DNA of 9,134 bases. It comes from DATAEG01 sp036258135 (GTDB taxonomy: Bacteria > Actinomycetota > Actinomycetes > Mycobacteriales > Jatrophihabitantaceae). Positions within the stretch are counted from its first letter, which is position 1. Each line of letters begins with the position of its first letter. The notes below the pieces were generated by a model. The model had not been told where the DNA came from and ran no database searches. It saw only the letters and a list, made by a program, of their open reading frames with translations. The translations under genes and the position numbers were made by a program. The stretch spans positions 1-9,134 of the forward strand of contig DATAEG010000050.1 in NCBI GenBank assembly GCA_036258135.1, in the 5' to 3' direction. Below are positions 1-6,098 of the stretch, piece by piece.

Positions 1-257
1 CCGCCAAGGAGTTCGCGATTCTCGAGTGCTTCATGCGGCGTCCAGGCCAGGTGCTGTCGAGGTCGCAGCTCATCGAGCAGGTGTGGGACTTCGACTTCTC
101 CGCCGACTCGAACCTCGTCGACGTCTACGTGGCCAGCCTGCGCCGCAAGATTGACCGACCGTTCGGGACCAGCTCGCTCGAGACCGTACGCGGTGTGGGG
201 TACCGGCTGCGGGAGCCGGCGCCCGCTGATCATGGCCCGGACGCAGCTCCCGCTTAG
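1..257 (+). CDS. OmpR/PhoB-family response regulator, C-terminal part (5' end outside window)
   Basis: This is the C-terminal DNA-binding (winged helix-turn-helix) domain of a two-component response regulator. The reading frame is open from the first complete codon at base 3 to a TAG stop at 255-257. What is visible is typical of the family: an AKEFAILECF start of the domain, LSRSQLIEQVWD, the recognition-helix segment SNLVDVYVASLRRKI and the closing wing VRGVGYRL. About 84 residues are present. The phospho-acceptor receiver domain must lie upstream of the window. The short tail after the wing (EPAPADHGPDAAPA) looks unstructured. The gene overlaps the histidine kinase that follows by 26 bases, the usual arrangement for a cognate pair. 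Its target genes cannot be told from the sequence. Confidence 0.93.
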   Translation, partial: AKEFAILECFMRRPGQVLSRSQLIEQVWDFDFSADSNLVDVYVASLRRKIDRPFGTSSLETVRGVGYRLREPAPADHGPDAAPA

Positions 258-1569
258 GCTGCGGCTGACGCTGGCCTTCGCGCTGTGCATGGCCGTCGTC
301 CTGGCCGCGCTCGGCGTGTTTCTGCGCGTCCGCCTCGGAGATGAACTGTTGCGCGGCATCGACCTCGACCTGCGCGCCCGCGCGGCGGCGATCACCACGA
401 CGCTCAGCCGCACCGGTGCTGCCGGGATCTCCGACCGGGACCCGGTGCTCGACCCGGATGAGGCGTTCGCACAGGTCCTGCGTCCGGACGGCACCATCGT
501 GCGTACGACGTCGGCGGTGCGGGGCCATCCGCTGCTGCCGCCGGACAGCTTGGCCGGAGTCGGCACTGGCCAGGTGCGCACCACCCGCGTCCCCGGCATC
601 GAGGACCCCGCTCGGCTCCTCGCCGCTACCGTGCCGACCGCCGCCGGGCCGCTCGTGGTGGTGGTCGGAACTAATCTGGGCGACCGGAACGAGGCGCTGC
701 GCCGGTTGCAATGGCTCCTGGTCGTCGGCGGCCTGACCGCCCTGCTGTTGTCCTCGGCTGCGGGCTGGGTGGTCGCCGGGGCCGCGCTGCGTCCGGTCGA
801 GCGGATCCGGCAGGATGCGGCGCAGCTCTCCGCAGCCGACCCGGCCGGCCGGCTGACCGTTCCGGCCACCGGCGACGAGCTTGCCCGGCTGGCGGAGACG
901 CTGAACGACCTGCTGCGCCGCCAGCAAGAGGCCATGGAGCACGAGCGCCGGTTCGTCGACGAGGCCAGCCACGAGCTGCGTACCCCGCTGGCCGTGGTCA
1001 AGGCGGAACTCGATCTCGCGTTGAGCCGTCCGCGCAGCCGGGCCGAATTGCTCGATACTGTCCAGCGCGCGGCCGCCGGGACCGACGAGCTGGCCAAGCT
1101 CGCTGAGGACCTCCTCGTGCTCGCCCGGAACCGGCCCGGGGCCGCAGAACTCGTCGTGGCCGAGGTGCGGCTGCGCACGCTGCTCGAGGACGCGGCCGGC
1201 CCCGGGGTGGGCGTGCAGGCGCCGGAGGTAACCGTCCGGGTGGATCCGATCCGGCTACGGCAGGCGGTCCGCAACCTGGTCGACAATGCAGTCCGCTACT
1301 CCGCCGGTCCGGTACAACTGTCGGCGACCGTCTCGGCCGGCCAGCTGTATGTCGAGGTGACCGACACCGGGCCCGGCCTGCCCCCGTCACTAGGCGATCG
1401 GGCGTTCGAGCCGTTCGTCCGAGGTCCAGACGCTGTGGGGCCGGGCAGCGGCCTGGGTCTGGCCATCGTCAGGGCGGTGGCCGAGGCACACGGCGGGCGG
1501 GTCGAGGCGGTCAACGCTCCCGGCGGAGGCACCGCCGTCTCGCTCGTCGTGCCTACCGCGTCCCCGTAG
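232..1569 (+). CDS. Sensor histidine kinase of a two-component system
   Basis: Membrane-bound sensor kinase of 445 residues that should autophosphorylate and pass the phosphate to the response regulator just upstream. Order of parts: transmembrane segment about 12-33, extracytoplasmic sensor region about 34-160, second transmembrane segment about 161-186, HAMP linker about 187-235, then the dimerisation/phospho-acceptor domain with FVDEASHELRTPL (phosphorylated histidine H247). The ATP-binding domain follows, with the N box RNLVDNA (N348, N352), the G1 box DTGPGLP from D378, an F box FEPFVRG and the G2 box GSGLGLAIV from G405. All catalytic boxes are intact. The frame is open further upstream to 151, but those codons lie inside the response regulator. 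The ATG at 232 is chosen because it directly precedes the short basic leader and first membrane helix. GGGAG at 211-215 is rather far away to be its ribosome site, so translational coupling is likely. The sensor region has no domain I recognise, so the signal is unknown. Confidence 0.93.
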   Translation: MARTQLPLRLRLTLAFALCMAVVLAALGVFLRVRLGDELLRGIDLDLRARAAAITTTLSRTGAAGISDRDPVLDPDEAFAQVLRPDGTIVRTTSAVRGHPLLPPDSLAGVGTGQVRTTRVPGIEDPARLLAATVPTAAGPLVVVVGTNLGDRNEALRRLQWLLVVGGLTALLLSSAAGWVVAGAALRPVERIRQDAAQLSAADPAGRLTVPATGDELARLAETLNDLLRRQQEAMEHERRFVDEASHELRTPLAVVKAELDLALSRPRSRAELLDTVQRAAAGTDELAKLAEDLLVLARNRPGAAELVVAEVRLRTLLEDAAGPGVGVQAPEVTVRVDPIRLRQAVRNLVDNAVRYSAGPVQLSATVSAGQLYVEVTDTGPGLPPSLGDRAFEPFVRGPDAVGPGSGLGLAIVRAVAEAHGGRVEAVNAPGGGTAVSLVVPTASP

Positions 1570-1604
1570 GGTGGCCCCTGGCCGACGACGGGAGGGCGCA
1601 CGGG

Positions 1605-1964
1605 GTGACGGACCTCATCAGCCTGACCGGTCTGCGCGGCTACGGCCACCACGGCGTCTACGAGGACGAGCGCCGCGATGGGCAGGAGTTCGTCGTCGAC
1701 GTCACGCTGGAGCTGGATACCGCGGCGGCCGCGGCCAGCGATGACGTCGCCGACACCGTGCACTACGGAGAGCTGGCCGCCACGCTGGTGGCCATCATCG
1801 AGGGCGAGCCGGTCAACCTGCTGGAACGGCTGGCGCAACGACTCGCCGACAGGTGCCTGTCCGATCCGCGCGTCGCCGCTGTCACGGTCACCGTGCACAA
1901 GCCACAGGCCCCGATACCGCACGAGTTCGCCGACGTGGCGGTGACGATCCGGCGCACGGAATGA
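1605..1964 (+). CDS. folB: Dihydroneopterin aldolase (FolB)
   Basis: Cytosolic folate-pathway enzyme that cleaves 7,8-dihydroneopterin to 6-hydroxymethyl-7,8-dihydropterin and glycolaldehyde. The 119-residue length is normal for the family. Seen in the sequence: GYGHHGVYEDE near residues 12-22 (active-site Glu region), VHYGEL with Y54, NLLERLA with E74 (pterin anchor) and HKPQAPIP with K99. These match the catalytic Tyr/Lys and substrate-binding Glu of characterised FolB enzymes. It starts with GTG, and GGAGG at 1591-1595 ends nine bases before it, a good Shine-Dalgarno site. The last bases (ATGA) overlap the start of folK, which acts next in the pathway. A TANNNT-like hexamer (TAGGGT) at 1567-1572 overlaps the kinase stop codon and could be a separate -10, but no -35 is visible, so read-through from the kinase is equally possible. 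Confidence 0.95.
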   Translation: MTDLISLTGLRGYGHHGVYEDERRDGQEFVVDVTLELDTAAAAASDDVADTVHYGELAATLVAIIEGEPVNLLERLAQRLADRCLSDPRVAAVTVTVHKPQAPIPHEFADVAVTIRRTE

Positions 1965-2458
1965 GCAGGGCGGTGCTCGGCATCGGCTCGAATCTCGGCG
2001 AGCGGCGGGCGCAACTCCAGTCCGCGGTGGACGCGTTTCGGCCGTGGCTGGTGGCGGTCTCCCCGGTGTACGAAACGCCGCCCTGGGGCCCAGTGGAGCA
2101 GCCCGCCTACCTGAACGCTGTGGTGATCGTGGCCGACCAGACGGCGACCGCCGACATGTGGCTGGACCGCGCCCTGGCGGCGGAGGCGGCCGCAGGCCGT
2201 ACCCGCGACGTCCGCTGGGGGCCACGCACACTCGACGTCGACCTCCTCACGGTGGACGAGCAGATCCGCGTAGACCCGTCGCTCACCCTGCCGCATCCGC
2301 GCGCCGCGCAACGGGCGTTCGTGCTCGTGCCGTGGCTGGCTGTCGACCCGCAGGCCCGGATCCCCGGGCGGGGCCCGGTCGCCGACCTGCTCGTACGCCT
2401 GCCGGTCGGGGAGGTCGCCGACGTGGTGGCACGCCCAGAGCTCTCGTTGGCGCGCTGA
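1961..2458 (+). CDS. folK: 2-amino-4-hydroxy-6-hydroxymethyldihydropteridine diphosphokinase (HPPK, FolK)
   Basis: Transfers pyrophosphate from ATP to 6-hydroxymethyl-7,8-dihydropterin, giving the substrate of dihydropteroate synthase. At 165 residues it has family length. Motifs seen: the N-terminal GIGSNLGER (residues 7-15), SPVYETPPWG (34-43) followed by QPAYLNAVV, the loop RTRDVRWGPRTLDVDLL, where D92 and D94 correspond to the two magnesium-binding aspartates, and LTLPHPR (108-114). The ATG at 1961 overlaps the folB stop as ATGA. A longer frame to 1853 exists but would lie inside folB and precede the conserved N-terminus, so it is rejected. Coupling to folB fits consecutive pathway steps. 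folP and folE are not in the window. Confidence 0.96.
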   Translation: MSRAVLGIGSNLGERRAQLQSAVDAFRPWLVAVSPVYETPPWGPVEQPAYLNAVVIVADQTATADMWLDRALAAEAAAGRTRDVRWGPRTLDVDLLTVDEQIRVDPSLTLPHPRAAQRAFVLVPWLAVDPQARIPGRGPVADLLVRLPVGEVADVVARPELSLAR

Positions 2459-2925
2459 TGCGCCGCACCACACCCGGCGACCTGGCCGTCCCGTTCGTGA
2501 TCATCGCGGTCACGGTGTACGTGCTGCTGCGCCGCTCCTACGAGTCGATCCCACCGCTCAAGTTCATCACGGCGATCCCGTTGTTTGTGTTGGCGGTCGT
2601 CGAGATCGTGCTCGCCCGCCGGGTGGCCGCTGCGGTCGGGCACAAACCGGGGGCGCGGCTCATGTCGGCGCTGACGATCGCCCGCTGCGCCGCCCTCGGC
2701 AAGGCCAGCTCCCTCGCCGGAGCCGGGGTGCTCGGCGCCGCGGCCGGCCTGCTCGCCCACGTCGTCCCGGACGCGAGCCGGGTCACCGCGGCCGCGCACG
2801 ACACGCGCGTCGGCATCGTGCTGGCGGTGGCGGCGCTGGCGGTGACGCTGTCGGGGTGGCTGCTCGAGCGCGCCGCCGTCGATCCCAGCGCCGGCCGATG
2901 GGACGATCGGGATGATTCGCCGTGA
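2458..2925 (+). CDS. DUF3180 family membrane protein
   Basis: A 155-residue predicted integral membrane protein of unknown function. Hydrophobic segments lie near residues 7-25, 33-56, 75-102 and 117-137, so four membrane helices are likely. The segment ARCAALGKASSLAGA in the third helix resembles the most conserved stretch of DUF3180, and the position directly after folK is where actinobacterial DUF3180 genes usually sit. That supports the family call but gives no activity. The C-terminal tail is polar and acidic (GRWDDRDDSP). The ATG at 2458 shares one base with the folK stop (TGATG), and the gene overlaps its downstream neighbour by four bases, so it is translationally coupled on both sides. 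The frame is open back to 2044, but that part runs antiregister through folK and is not believed. Confidence 0.85.
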   Translation: MRRTTPGDLAVPFVIIAVTVYVLLRRSYESIPPLKFITAIPLFVLAVVEIVLARRVAAAVGHKPGARLMSALTIARCAALGKASSLAGAGVLGAAAGLLAHVVPDASRVTAAAHDTRVGIVLAVAALAVTLSGWLLERAAVDPSAGRWDDRDDSP

Positions 2926-4085
2926 CCGCGACCGTGGCCCGGACGAACCGGCGGCTGCGTTTCGATTGGTCCGCCGACGTCGGCGTGCCCGCGCTCATCC
3001 GGGCCGCAGGCATGGCGGTGCAACTGGCCGTGCTGGCCTGGGTCAACGGGCCGCACGGCCCGTCCCTCGTGGATCGGTTGACCAAGTGGGACGGGCGGTT
3101 CTACATCGGGATCGCCGAATCCGGGTACCCGGACGTAACGCTGGCCGGGCCGACGGGCGAACTCACCCGGGGCGGCGAGTATGCGTTCTACCCCCTGTAT
3201 TCCGGCCTGGTGGCCGTGGTGCACGCTGTGCTGCGGCTGCCCACCGACGTCGCCGCTCTCACCGTTTCCGCCCTGGCCGGGATGACGGCGGCGTGCGGCG
3301 TCCACCTGGTCACCGTCGAACTGACCGGATCGCGCCGGACCGGATACCTCGCGGCCGCGCTGCTGAGCGTCCTGCCCATGGCGGTGACGTTCCAGATGGC
3401 CTACGCCGAGGCGCTGTACACCGCGCTGGCCGTGTTCGCGGTGCTGTTCTCGCTGCGCGGCTCGTGGTGGCTGGCCGGCGCCATGGCGTTCGCGGCCGGG
3501 TTGACCCGGCCGACGGGGCTGCTGGTCGCACTCGTCATCCCGGTTGCCGCCCTGTGGCTCTCCCGCCGCCGCGAGGCTCGGGTGTCATGGGCCTCCGTGG
3601 CCGGCGCCACCGTCGTCGCTCTGGCGGCGTCGCCACTGTTCTGGCTCGCGCTGTGGTGGCGCACCGGCGACGCGGCCCGCTGGTTCCGCGCAGAGCGGCG
3701 CGGCTGGGACACCCGCGTCGACTTGGGGCACCAGACGTGGACCTTCGTGCACTCGACGCTCGCCCATCCGGACAGCTTCCTGGGCCCGGCGGTGTGCTTG
3801 ATCTTGGCGGGCTACGTGGCCGCTCTGATCATCGTCGGGCTCGGTCGCTGGCCGGCACCGATCCTCGCCGCCGCGCTCTTGCCGGCGCTGCTCGTGCTCG
3901 GCACGACCAACTACTGGCACAGCAAGCCCCGGTTGCTCTTGGCCGCGTTCATCCTCGTGGTGCCCGCCGCCGCGGGTCTGGCCAAGCTGCGCACCGGGAC
4001 TGCCCTCGTCCTGCTCGCGCTCGGGACGCTGGCCTCAGCCTGGTTCGGCGCTTACATGCTGTGCATCTGGCCCTTCGCCATCTGA
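2922..4085 (+). CDS. PIG-V-like GT-C membrane glycosyltransferase (probable mannosyltransferase)
   Basis: A 387-residue polytopic membrane protein with at least eight hydrophobic helices. It resembles the PIG-V/Gpi18 group of GT-C glycosyltransferases, which take sugars from polyprenyl-phosphate donors on the outer face of the membrane. Seen in the sequence: an early first loop with KWDGRFYIGIAESGYP (residues 55-70; WD..FY..I...GY is the hallmark), AFYPLYS (88-94), the MAYAEALYTA stretch near 159-168, a TRPTG motif near 195-199, and a late basic KPRLLLAAF segment. The acidic residue in WDG is the likely catalytic or metal-site candidate, by analogy. It starts with GTG at 2922, overlapping the DUF3180 stop as GTGA. 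Bacteria lack GPI anchors, so the acceptor here is more likely a cell-envelope glycolipid, glycan or secreted protein. That is inference; the sugar and acceptor cannot be read from the sequence. Confidence 0.8.
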   Translation: MTATVARTNRRLRFDWSADVGVPALIRAAGMAVQLAVLAWVNGPHGPSLVDRLTKWDGRFYIGIAESGYPDVTLAGPTGELTRGGEYAFYPLYSGLVAVVHAVLRLPTDVAALTVSALAGMTAACGVHLVTVELTGSRRTGYLAAALLSVLPMAVTFQMAYAEALYTALAVFAVLFSLRGSWWLAGAMAFAAGLTRPTGLLVALVIPVAALWLSRRREARVSWASVAGATVVALAASPLFWLALWWRTGDAARWFRAERRGWDTRVDLGHQTWTFVHSTLAHPDSFLGPAVCLILAGYVAALIIVGLGRWPAPILAAALLPALLVLGTTNYWHSKPRLLLAAFILVVPAAAGLAKLRTGTALVLLALGTLASAWFGAYMLCIWPFAI

Positions 4086-4095
4086 CCGCTCGCCC

Positions 4096-4150
4096 GCCCG
4101 ATTGTGCGATGTTCCGCCGCGTCACGCGGCCAGGGATTGCATGATCGGGC
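4096..4150. terminator. 55-base nested hairpin at a convergent gene boundary, possible bidirectional terminator
   Basis: A long inverted repeat fills most of the 77-base gap between the glycosyltransferase stop and the vapC stop. Outer arms are GCCCGAT (4096-4102) and ATCGGGC (4144-4150). Next come TG/TG (4103-4104 with 4142-4143; G-U pairs in RNA), then TGCGAT (4105-4110) with ATTGCA (4136-4141; one G-U). A 5x5 internal loop follows, then the inner stem GCCGCG (4116-4121) and CGCGGC (4125-4130) with loop TCA. All parts share one centre at base 4123. There is no T-run on either side, as is common for actinobacterial terminators, so termination is inferred from position and stability only. Confidence 0.6.
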
Positions 4151-4162
4151 TAGGGGCTCAGC

Positions 4163-4597
4163 TCAATCGATCTCGTCAGGTCGTTGCCAGCGCACGCCGG
4201 CAAATCGCCCAAAGTCATTGTCGAACGTGATGACGGTCGCGCGATGCGCCAGCGCAAGCGCCGCTAAGTGCGAGTCGTTGACCAGGTTCCCGCCGCTGCC
4301 GGTGACGTGGAGCAACTCACGAACGCGGCGCAGGTGATCTGGCCCGGGCTCCAGGACAATGGCGGCGTCCCGGTCGAGCCAGCCTTCGATGGCGTCCAGG
4401 GCCTCATCGGCGGACACAGGTTGTGGAAAGATCACCCGGCTTGTCGTGATCCTGAGGAAGGCGATCAGCACCAGCCAGGCGAAGCCGATCGGTTCGTCGC
4501 CGTCGACTGCACGGTCGAGCCAGTTTCGGCTGATGTCGTGGTGGGGGAGGCCGCTGCTGACCGCGTAGATCAGGACGTTCGCATCGGGCAGCCTCAC
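4163..4597 (-). CDS. vapC: VapC-family PIN-domain toxin
   Basis: A 144-residue PIN-domain ribonuclease toxin, the toxic half of a type II toxin-antitoxin pair. VapC toxins cut specific RNAs (often tRNA or rRNA) when released from VapB. Seen: PDANVLIYA at the N-terminus (D5), NLVNDSHLAALAL (D108) and TFDNDFGRF (D126, D128), which supply three of the usual acidic metal-site positions. The overall pattern, including EPIGFAWLVLIAFLRITTS and the ending GVRWQRP, resembles the VapC subfamily abundant in Mycobacterium tuberculosis. The glutamate many PIN domains carry after the second strand is not evident in the IAFLR stretch. It starts with GTG and overlaps the vapB stop by four bases (GTGA), so it is probably translated by coupling to the antitoxin. 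Base composition is lower in GC (about 60% in one counted 60-base line) than its neighbours. Confidence 0.93.
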   Translation of the reverse strand: MRLPDANVLIYAVSSGLPHHDISRNWLDRAVDGDEPIGFAWLVLIAFLRITTSRVIFPQPVSADEALDAIEGWLDRDAAIVLEPGPDHLRRVRELLHVTGSGGNLVNDSHLAALALAHRATVITFDNDFGRFAGVRWQRPDEID

Positions 4598-4848
4598 TGA
4601 CCAGCGGCCATCTTGCGCACGATCTCGGCGTCCTCCATGTCTCCTGCGATCTGCAACGCCTTCGTCAGGTCGAAGCGTGGCTGGCCCATGTCGTGCGTCG
4701 AAGTCCGATAGGGCTGGCGGTGGCGTGCCGGCCGAAGGCCAGCCCGGATCGCATCGTTGATCGCCGTCTTGAAGGGCACCTTGCGATCTTGCATGGCCTT
4801 TTCGACCAGAGCTTGGACGTCGGGGTCCAGCGTCACCGTGGTTCGCAT
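4594..4848 (-). CDS. vapB: VapB-family ribbon-helix-helix antitoxin
   Basis: An 84-residue antitoxin that should bind and silence VapC and, together with it, repress its own promoter. The N-terminus RTTVTLDPD (residues 2-10) is the DNA-binding beta strand of a ribbon-helix-helix fold, followed by helices at about 9-21 and 25-37 (KTAINDAIRAGL). The C-terminal half, with DMGQPRFDLTKALQIAGDMED and a basic end, is the expected toxin-wrapping arm. The length is normal for this VapB type. No Shine-Dalgarno is visible before the ATG. Instead a TATGAT hexamer ends six bases upstream, which points to a leaderless mRNA. The gene is downstream of the transporter ATPase on the same strand, separated by 44 bases that hold an operator-like palindrome. 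Confidence 0.92.
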   Translation of the reverse strand: MRTTVTLDPDVQALVEKAMQDRKVPFKTAINDAIRAGLRPARHRQPYRTSTHDMGQPRFDLTKALQIAGDMEDAEIVRKMAAGQ

Positions 4849-4850
4849 TG

Positions 4851-4888
4851 GTGCATCATAGCATCACACGGTTGATGGCATGATGCAC
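4851..4888. promoter_or_regulatory. Nested 38-base palindrome, probable VapBC operator
   Basis: Outer arms GTGCATCAT (4851-4859) and ATGATGCAC (4880-4888) are a perfect 9-base inverted repeat. Inner arms CATCA (4862-4866) and TGATG (4873-4877) have the same centre, giving 14 matched pairs. Within the left half, GCATCA occurs twice in direct orientation eight bases apart (4853 and 4861), and the right half mirrors this imperfectly. Repeated short subsites arranged as a dyad are what ribbon-helix-helix antitoxin dimers bind. It covers the vapB -10, consistent with autorepression. It could also act as a weak terminator for the ATPase gene. Confidence 0.65.
4855..4860 (-). promoter_or_regulatory. 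-10 hexamer of vapBC (leaderless promoter)
   Basis: On the minus strand this reads TATGAT, a near-consensus -10 box. Six bases separate it from the vapB ATG (first base 4848), so initiation about seven bases after the hexamer would fall on the A of the start codon. No Shine-Dalgarno lies in between. No convincing -35 is seen, which is common in actinobacteria. The hexamer sits inside the left arm of the palindrome at 4851-4888, so VapBC binding would block it. Confidence 0.65.
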
Positions 4889-4892
4889 TCGC

Positions 4893-6041
4893 TCAGACGG
4901 CGCCGGCGGTCTCGGGGACGACGTCCTCGATCGAGTGCCGCAGCGCCGCGTGCAGCGATTCTGGGGTGAGCACGCCGAGCAGCCGGCCGTCGTCCAGCAC
5001 CGCCACCCACCCGGCGCTCTGCTGGAGCATGACCGAGAACGCGGCCTTCAACGAGGCGCCGGCAGGCACCCAGGCCTCCATCCGGCGCACTCGATCGGAT
5101 ACGGTGCCCGGCCCGGAGACGTGGTCGCCGGCGATCCAGCCGCGGAGGTTGTCGTCATCGTCGACGACGACCGCCCAGCGCGCCCCGACCCGGTACATCG
5201 ACGAGGCGGCGTCGGCGAGGGAGTCGTCCAGCCGGACCGTGGGCGGCACCTCGAGGTCCTCGGTCTCGATGGGCGTTACCGCGAGCCGCTTCAGGCCGCG
5301 GTCGGAGCCGACGAAATCGGCGACGAAGGCATTGGCGGGGGAGCCCAGCAGGGTGGGCGGGTCGGCGAACTGCTCGAGGTGGCCGCCCTCGGACAGCACG
5401 GCGATGCGGTCGCCGACCCGGACGGCCTCTTCGATGTCGTGGGTGACGAAGACGATGGTCTTGCGCACCTCGGCCTGCAATCGCAGGAACTCGCCCTGGA
5501 GCCGGTCGCGGGCGATAGGGTCGATGGCCGAGAACGGCTCGTCCATCAGCAGGACCTTGGGATCGACGGCCAGCGCGCGGGCCACCCCGATGCGCTGGCG
5601 CTGCCCGCCGGACAACTGACTCGGGTAGCGCTTGGCGAACGTCTTCGGATCGAGCCCGACCAGCTCCAACAGTTCGTCCACCCGCGCCGCTGTGCGCTGC
5701 TTGTTCCAGCCCACCAGCTTGGGGACAGTGGCGATGTTCTGCGCGATGGTCCGGTGTGGGAACAGCCCGACGTTCTGGATGACGTAGCCGATGTCGCGGC
5801 GCAGCTTCACCGGATCGACGTGGGTGACGTCGGTGCCGTCCAGGATGATCCGTCCGGACGTGGGCTCGATCAGCCGGTTGATCATCTTGAGCGTCGTGGT
5901 CTTGCCGCAGCCGGACGGACCTACGAGCATCGTGACCTCGCCACGGGACATCTCCAGGCTGAGGGCATGGACGGCCGCGGTGCCATCCGGATAGCGCTTG
6001 GCCAGGTCCTGTAGCTGGATCATTTCCAGCGCGTCGGCCAT
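4893..6041 (-). CDS. Quaternary-amine (glycine betaine/choline/proline type) ABC transporter ATPase with CBS domains, OpuCA/ProV class
   Basis: A 382-residue ATPase that powers uptake of a compatible solute at the inner face of the membrane. ABC motifs are all present: Walker A GPSGCGKTT (41-49), Q-loop Q89, signature LSGGQRQR (143-150), Walker B VLLMDEP (163-169) and switch histidine H201 in VTHDIEEA. A linker follows, then a C-terminal region of about 265-375 that looks like two CBS modules (VRLDDSLADAASSMYRVG and a second ending VLDDGRLLGVLTPESL). In OpuA-type ATPases the CBS pair senses ionic strength or nucleotides. It is divergent from the two permease genes, with 57 bases between start codons. 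The ATG at 6041 is chosen because a TANNNT hexamer stands exactly six bases before it. An internal ATG at 6023 (MIQLQDL) is a possible alternative; neither has a Shine-Dalgarno. Confidence 0.9.
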   Translation of the reverse strand: MADALEMIQLQDLAKRYPDGTAAVHALSLEMSRGEVTMLVGPSGCGKTTTLKMINRLIEPTSGRIILDGTDVTHVDPVKLRRDIGYVIQNVGLFPHRTIAQNIATVPKLVGWNKQRTAARVDELLELVGLDPKTFAKRYPSQLSGGQRQRIGVARALAVDPKVLLMDEPFSAIDPIARDRLQGEFLRLQAEVRKTIVFVTHDIEEAVRVGDRIAVLSEGGHLEQFADPPTLLGSPANAFVADFVGSDRGLKRLAVTPIETEDLEVPPTVRLDDSLADAASSMYRVGARWAVVVDDDDNLRGWIAGDHVSGPGTVSDRVRRMEAWVPAGASLKAAFSVMLQQSAGWVAVLDDGRLLGVLTPESLHAALRHSIEDVVPETAGAV

Positions 6042-6047
6042 GGCCCC

Positions 6048-6053
6048 AGGCTA
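6048..6053 (-). promoter_or_regulatory. -10 hexamer of the transporter ATPase gene (leaderless)
   Basis: Read on the minus strand this is TAGCCT, fitting the actinobacterial TANNNT rule, with six bases to the ATG at 6041. That spacing places transcription start at the start codon itself. No Shine-Dalgarno and no good -35 are visible. The hexamer lies in the left arm of the dyad at 6046-6094. Confidence 0.5.
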
Positions 6054-6086
6054 GCCAGGCGTGCCGACGCCGCCACTCGGCGTGGC

Positions 6087-6092
6087 TAGTCT
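6087..6092 (+). promoter_or_regulatory. -10 hexamer of the permease operon (leaderless)
   Basis: TAGTCT fits TANNNT and is followed by six bases and then the GTG start at 6099, so the transcript probably begins at the start codon. There is no Shine-Dalgarno upstream of that GTG and no clear -35. The hexamer is the mirror counterpart of the one at 6048-6053. Confidence 0.5.
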
Positions 6093-6098
6093 GGCGAT

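Larger units (their letters stand above)
6046..6094. promoter_or_regulatory. Mirror-symmetric divergent promoter/operator of the transporter
   Basis: CCAGGCTAGCCA (6046-6057) and TGGCTAGTCTGG (6083-6094) are inverted copies matching at 11 of 12 positions, centred on base 6070. Each arm contains the -10 hexamer of one divergent gene. The first bases of the two start codons (6041 and 6099) are also equidistant from 6070. Between the arms sit two smaller inverted repeats, GGCGT/ACGCC (6058-6062 with 6067-6071) and GCCAC/GTGGC (6072-6076 with 6082-6086), one just upstream of each -10. This layout suggests coordinated regulation of both halves of the transporter; the regulator is unknown. Confidence 0.5.

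Noticed and set aside
151..231. Longer N-terminus for the histidine kinase starting at 151
   Set aside because: The extra codons lie within the response regulator and add a polar stretch before the basic leader and first membrane helix.
70..972. A 300-codon open frame on the minus strand opposite the histidine kinase
   Set aside because: Composition is arginine/glutamine/glycine-rich with no domain; it is a high-GC shadow of an unambiguous kinase gene.
1544..1572. Promoter for folB around TAGGGT at 1567-1572
   Set aside because: Only the -10 pattern fits; no -35 is visible and folB has its own Shine-Dalgarno, so it was not listed as a separate feature.
1296..2231. Minus-strand frame opposite folB/folK
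   Set aside because: Antisense to two genes with complete catalytic motifs; composition typical of shadow frames.
2912..4144. A 410-codon plus-strand frame across the glycosyltransferase
   Set aside because: Low-complexity arginine/glycine/alanine protein in an alternative frame of a clear polytopic membrane protein; it also starts inside DUF3180.
4139..4884. GCATGAT occurring at 4139-4145 and 4878-4884, on both sides of vapBC, as a possible target-site duplication
   Set aside because: Only seven bases, and both copies lie within longer palindromes that explain their sequence; no terminal repeats or transposase.
4935..6014. A 359-codon plus-strand frame opposite the ATPase
   Set aside because: Antisense shadow of a gene with all ABC motifs intact; the translated protein shows no recognisable motif.
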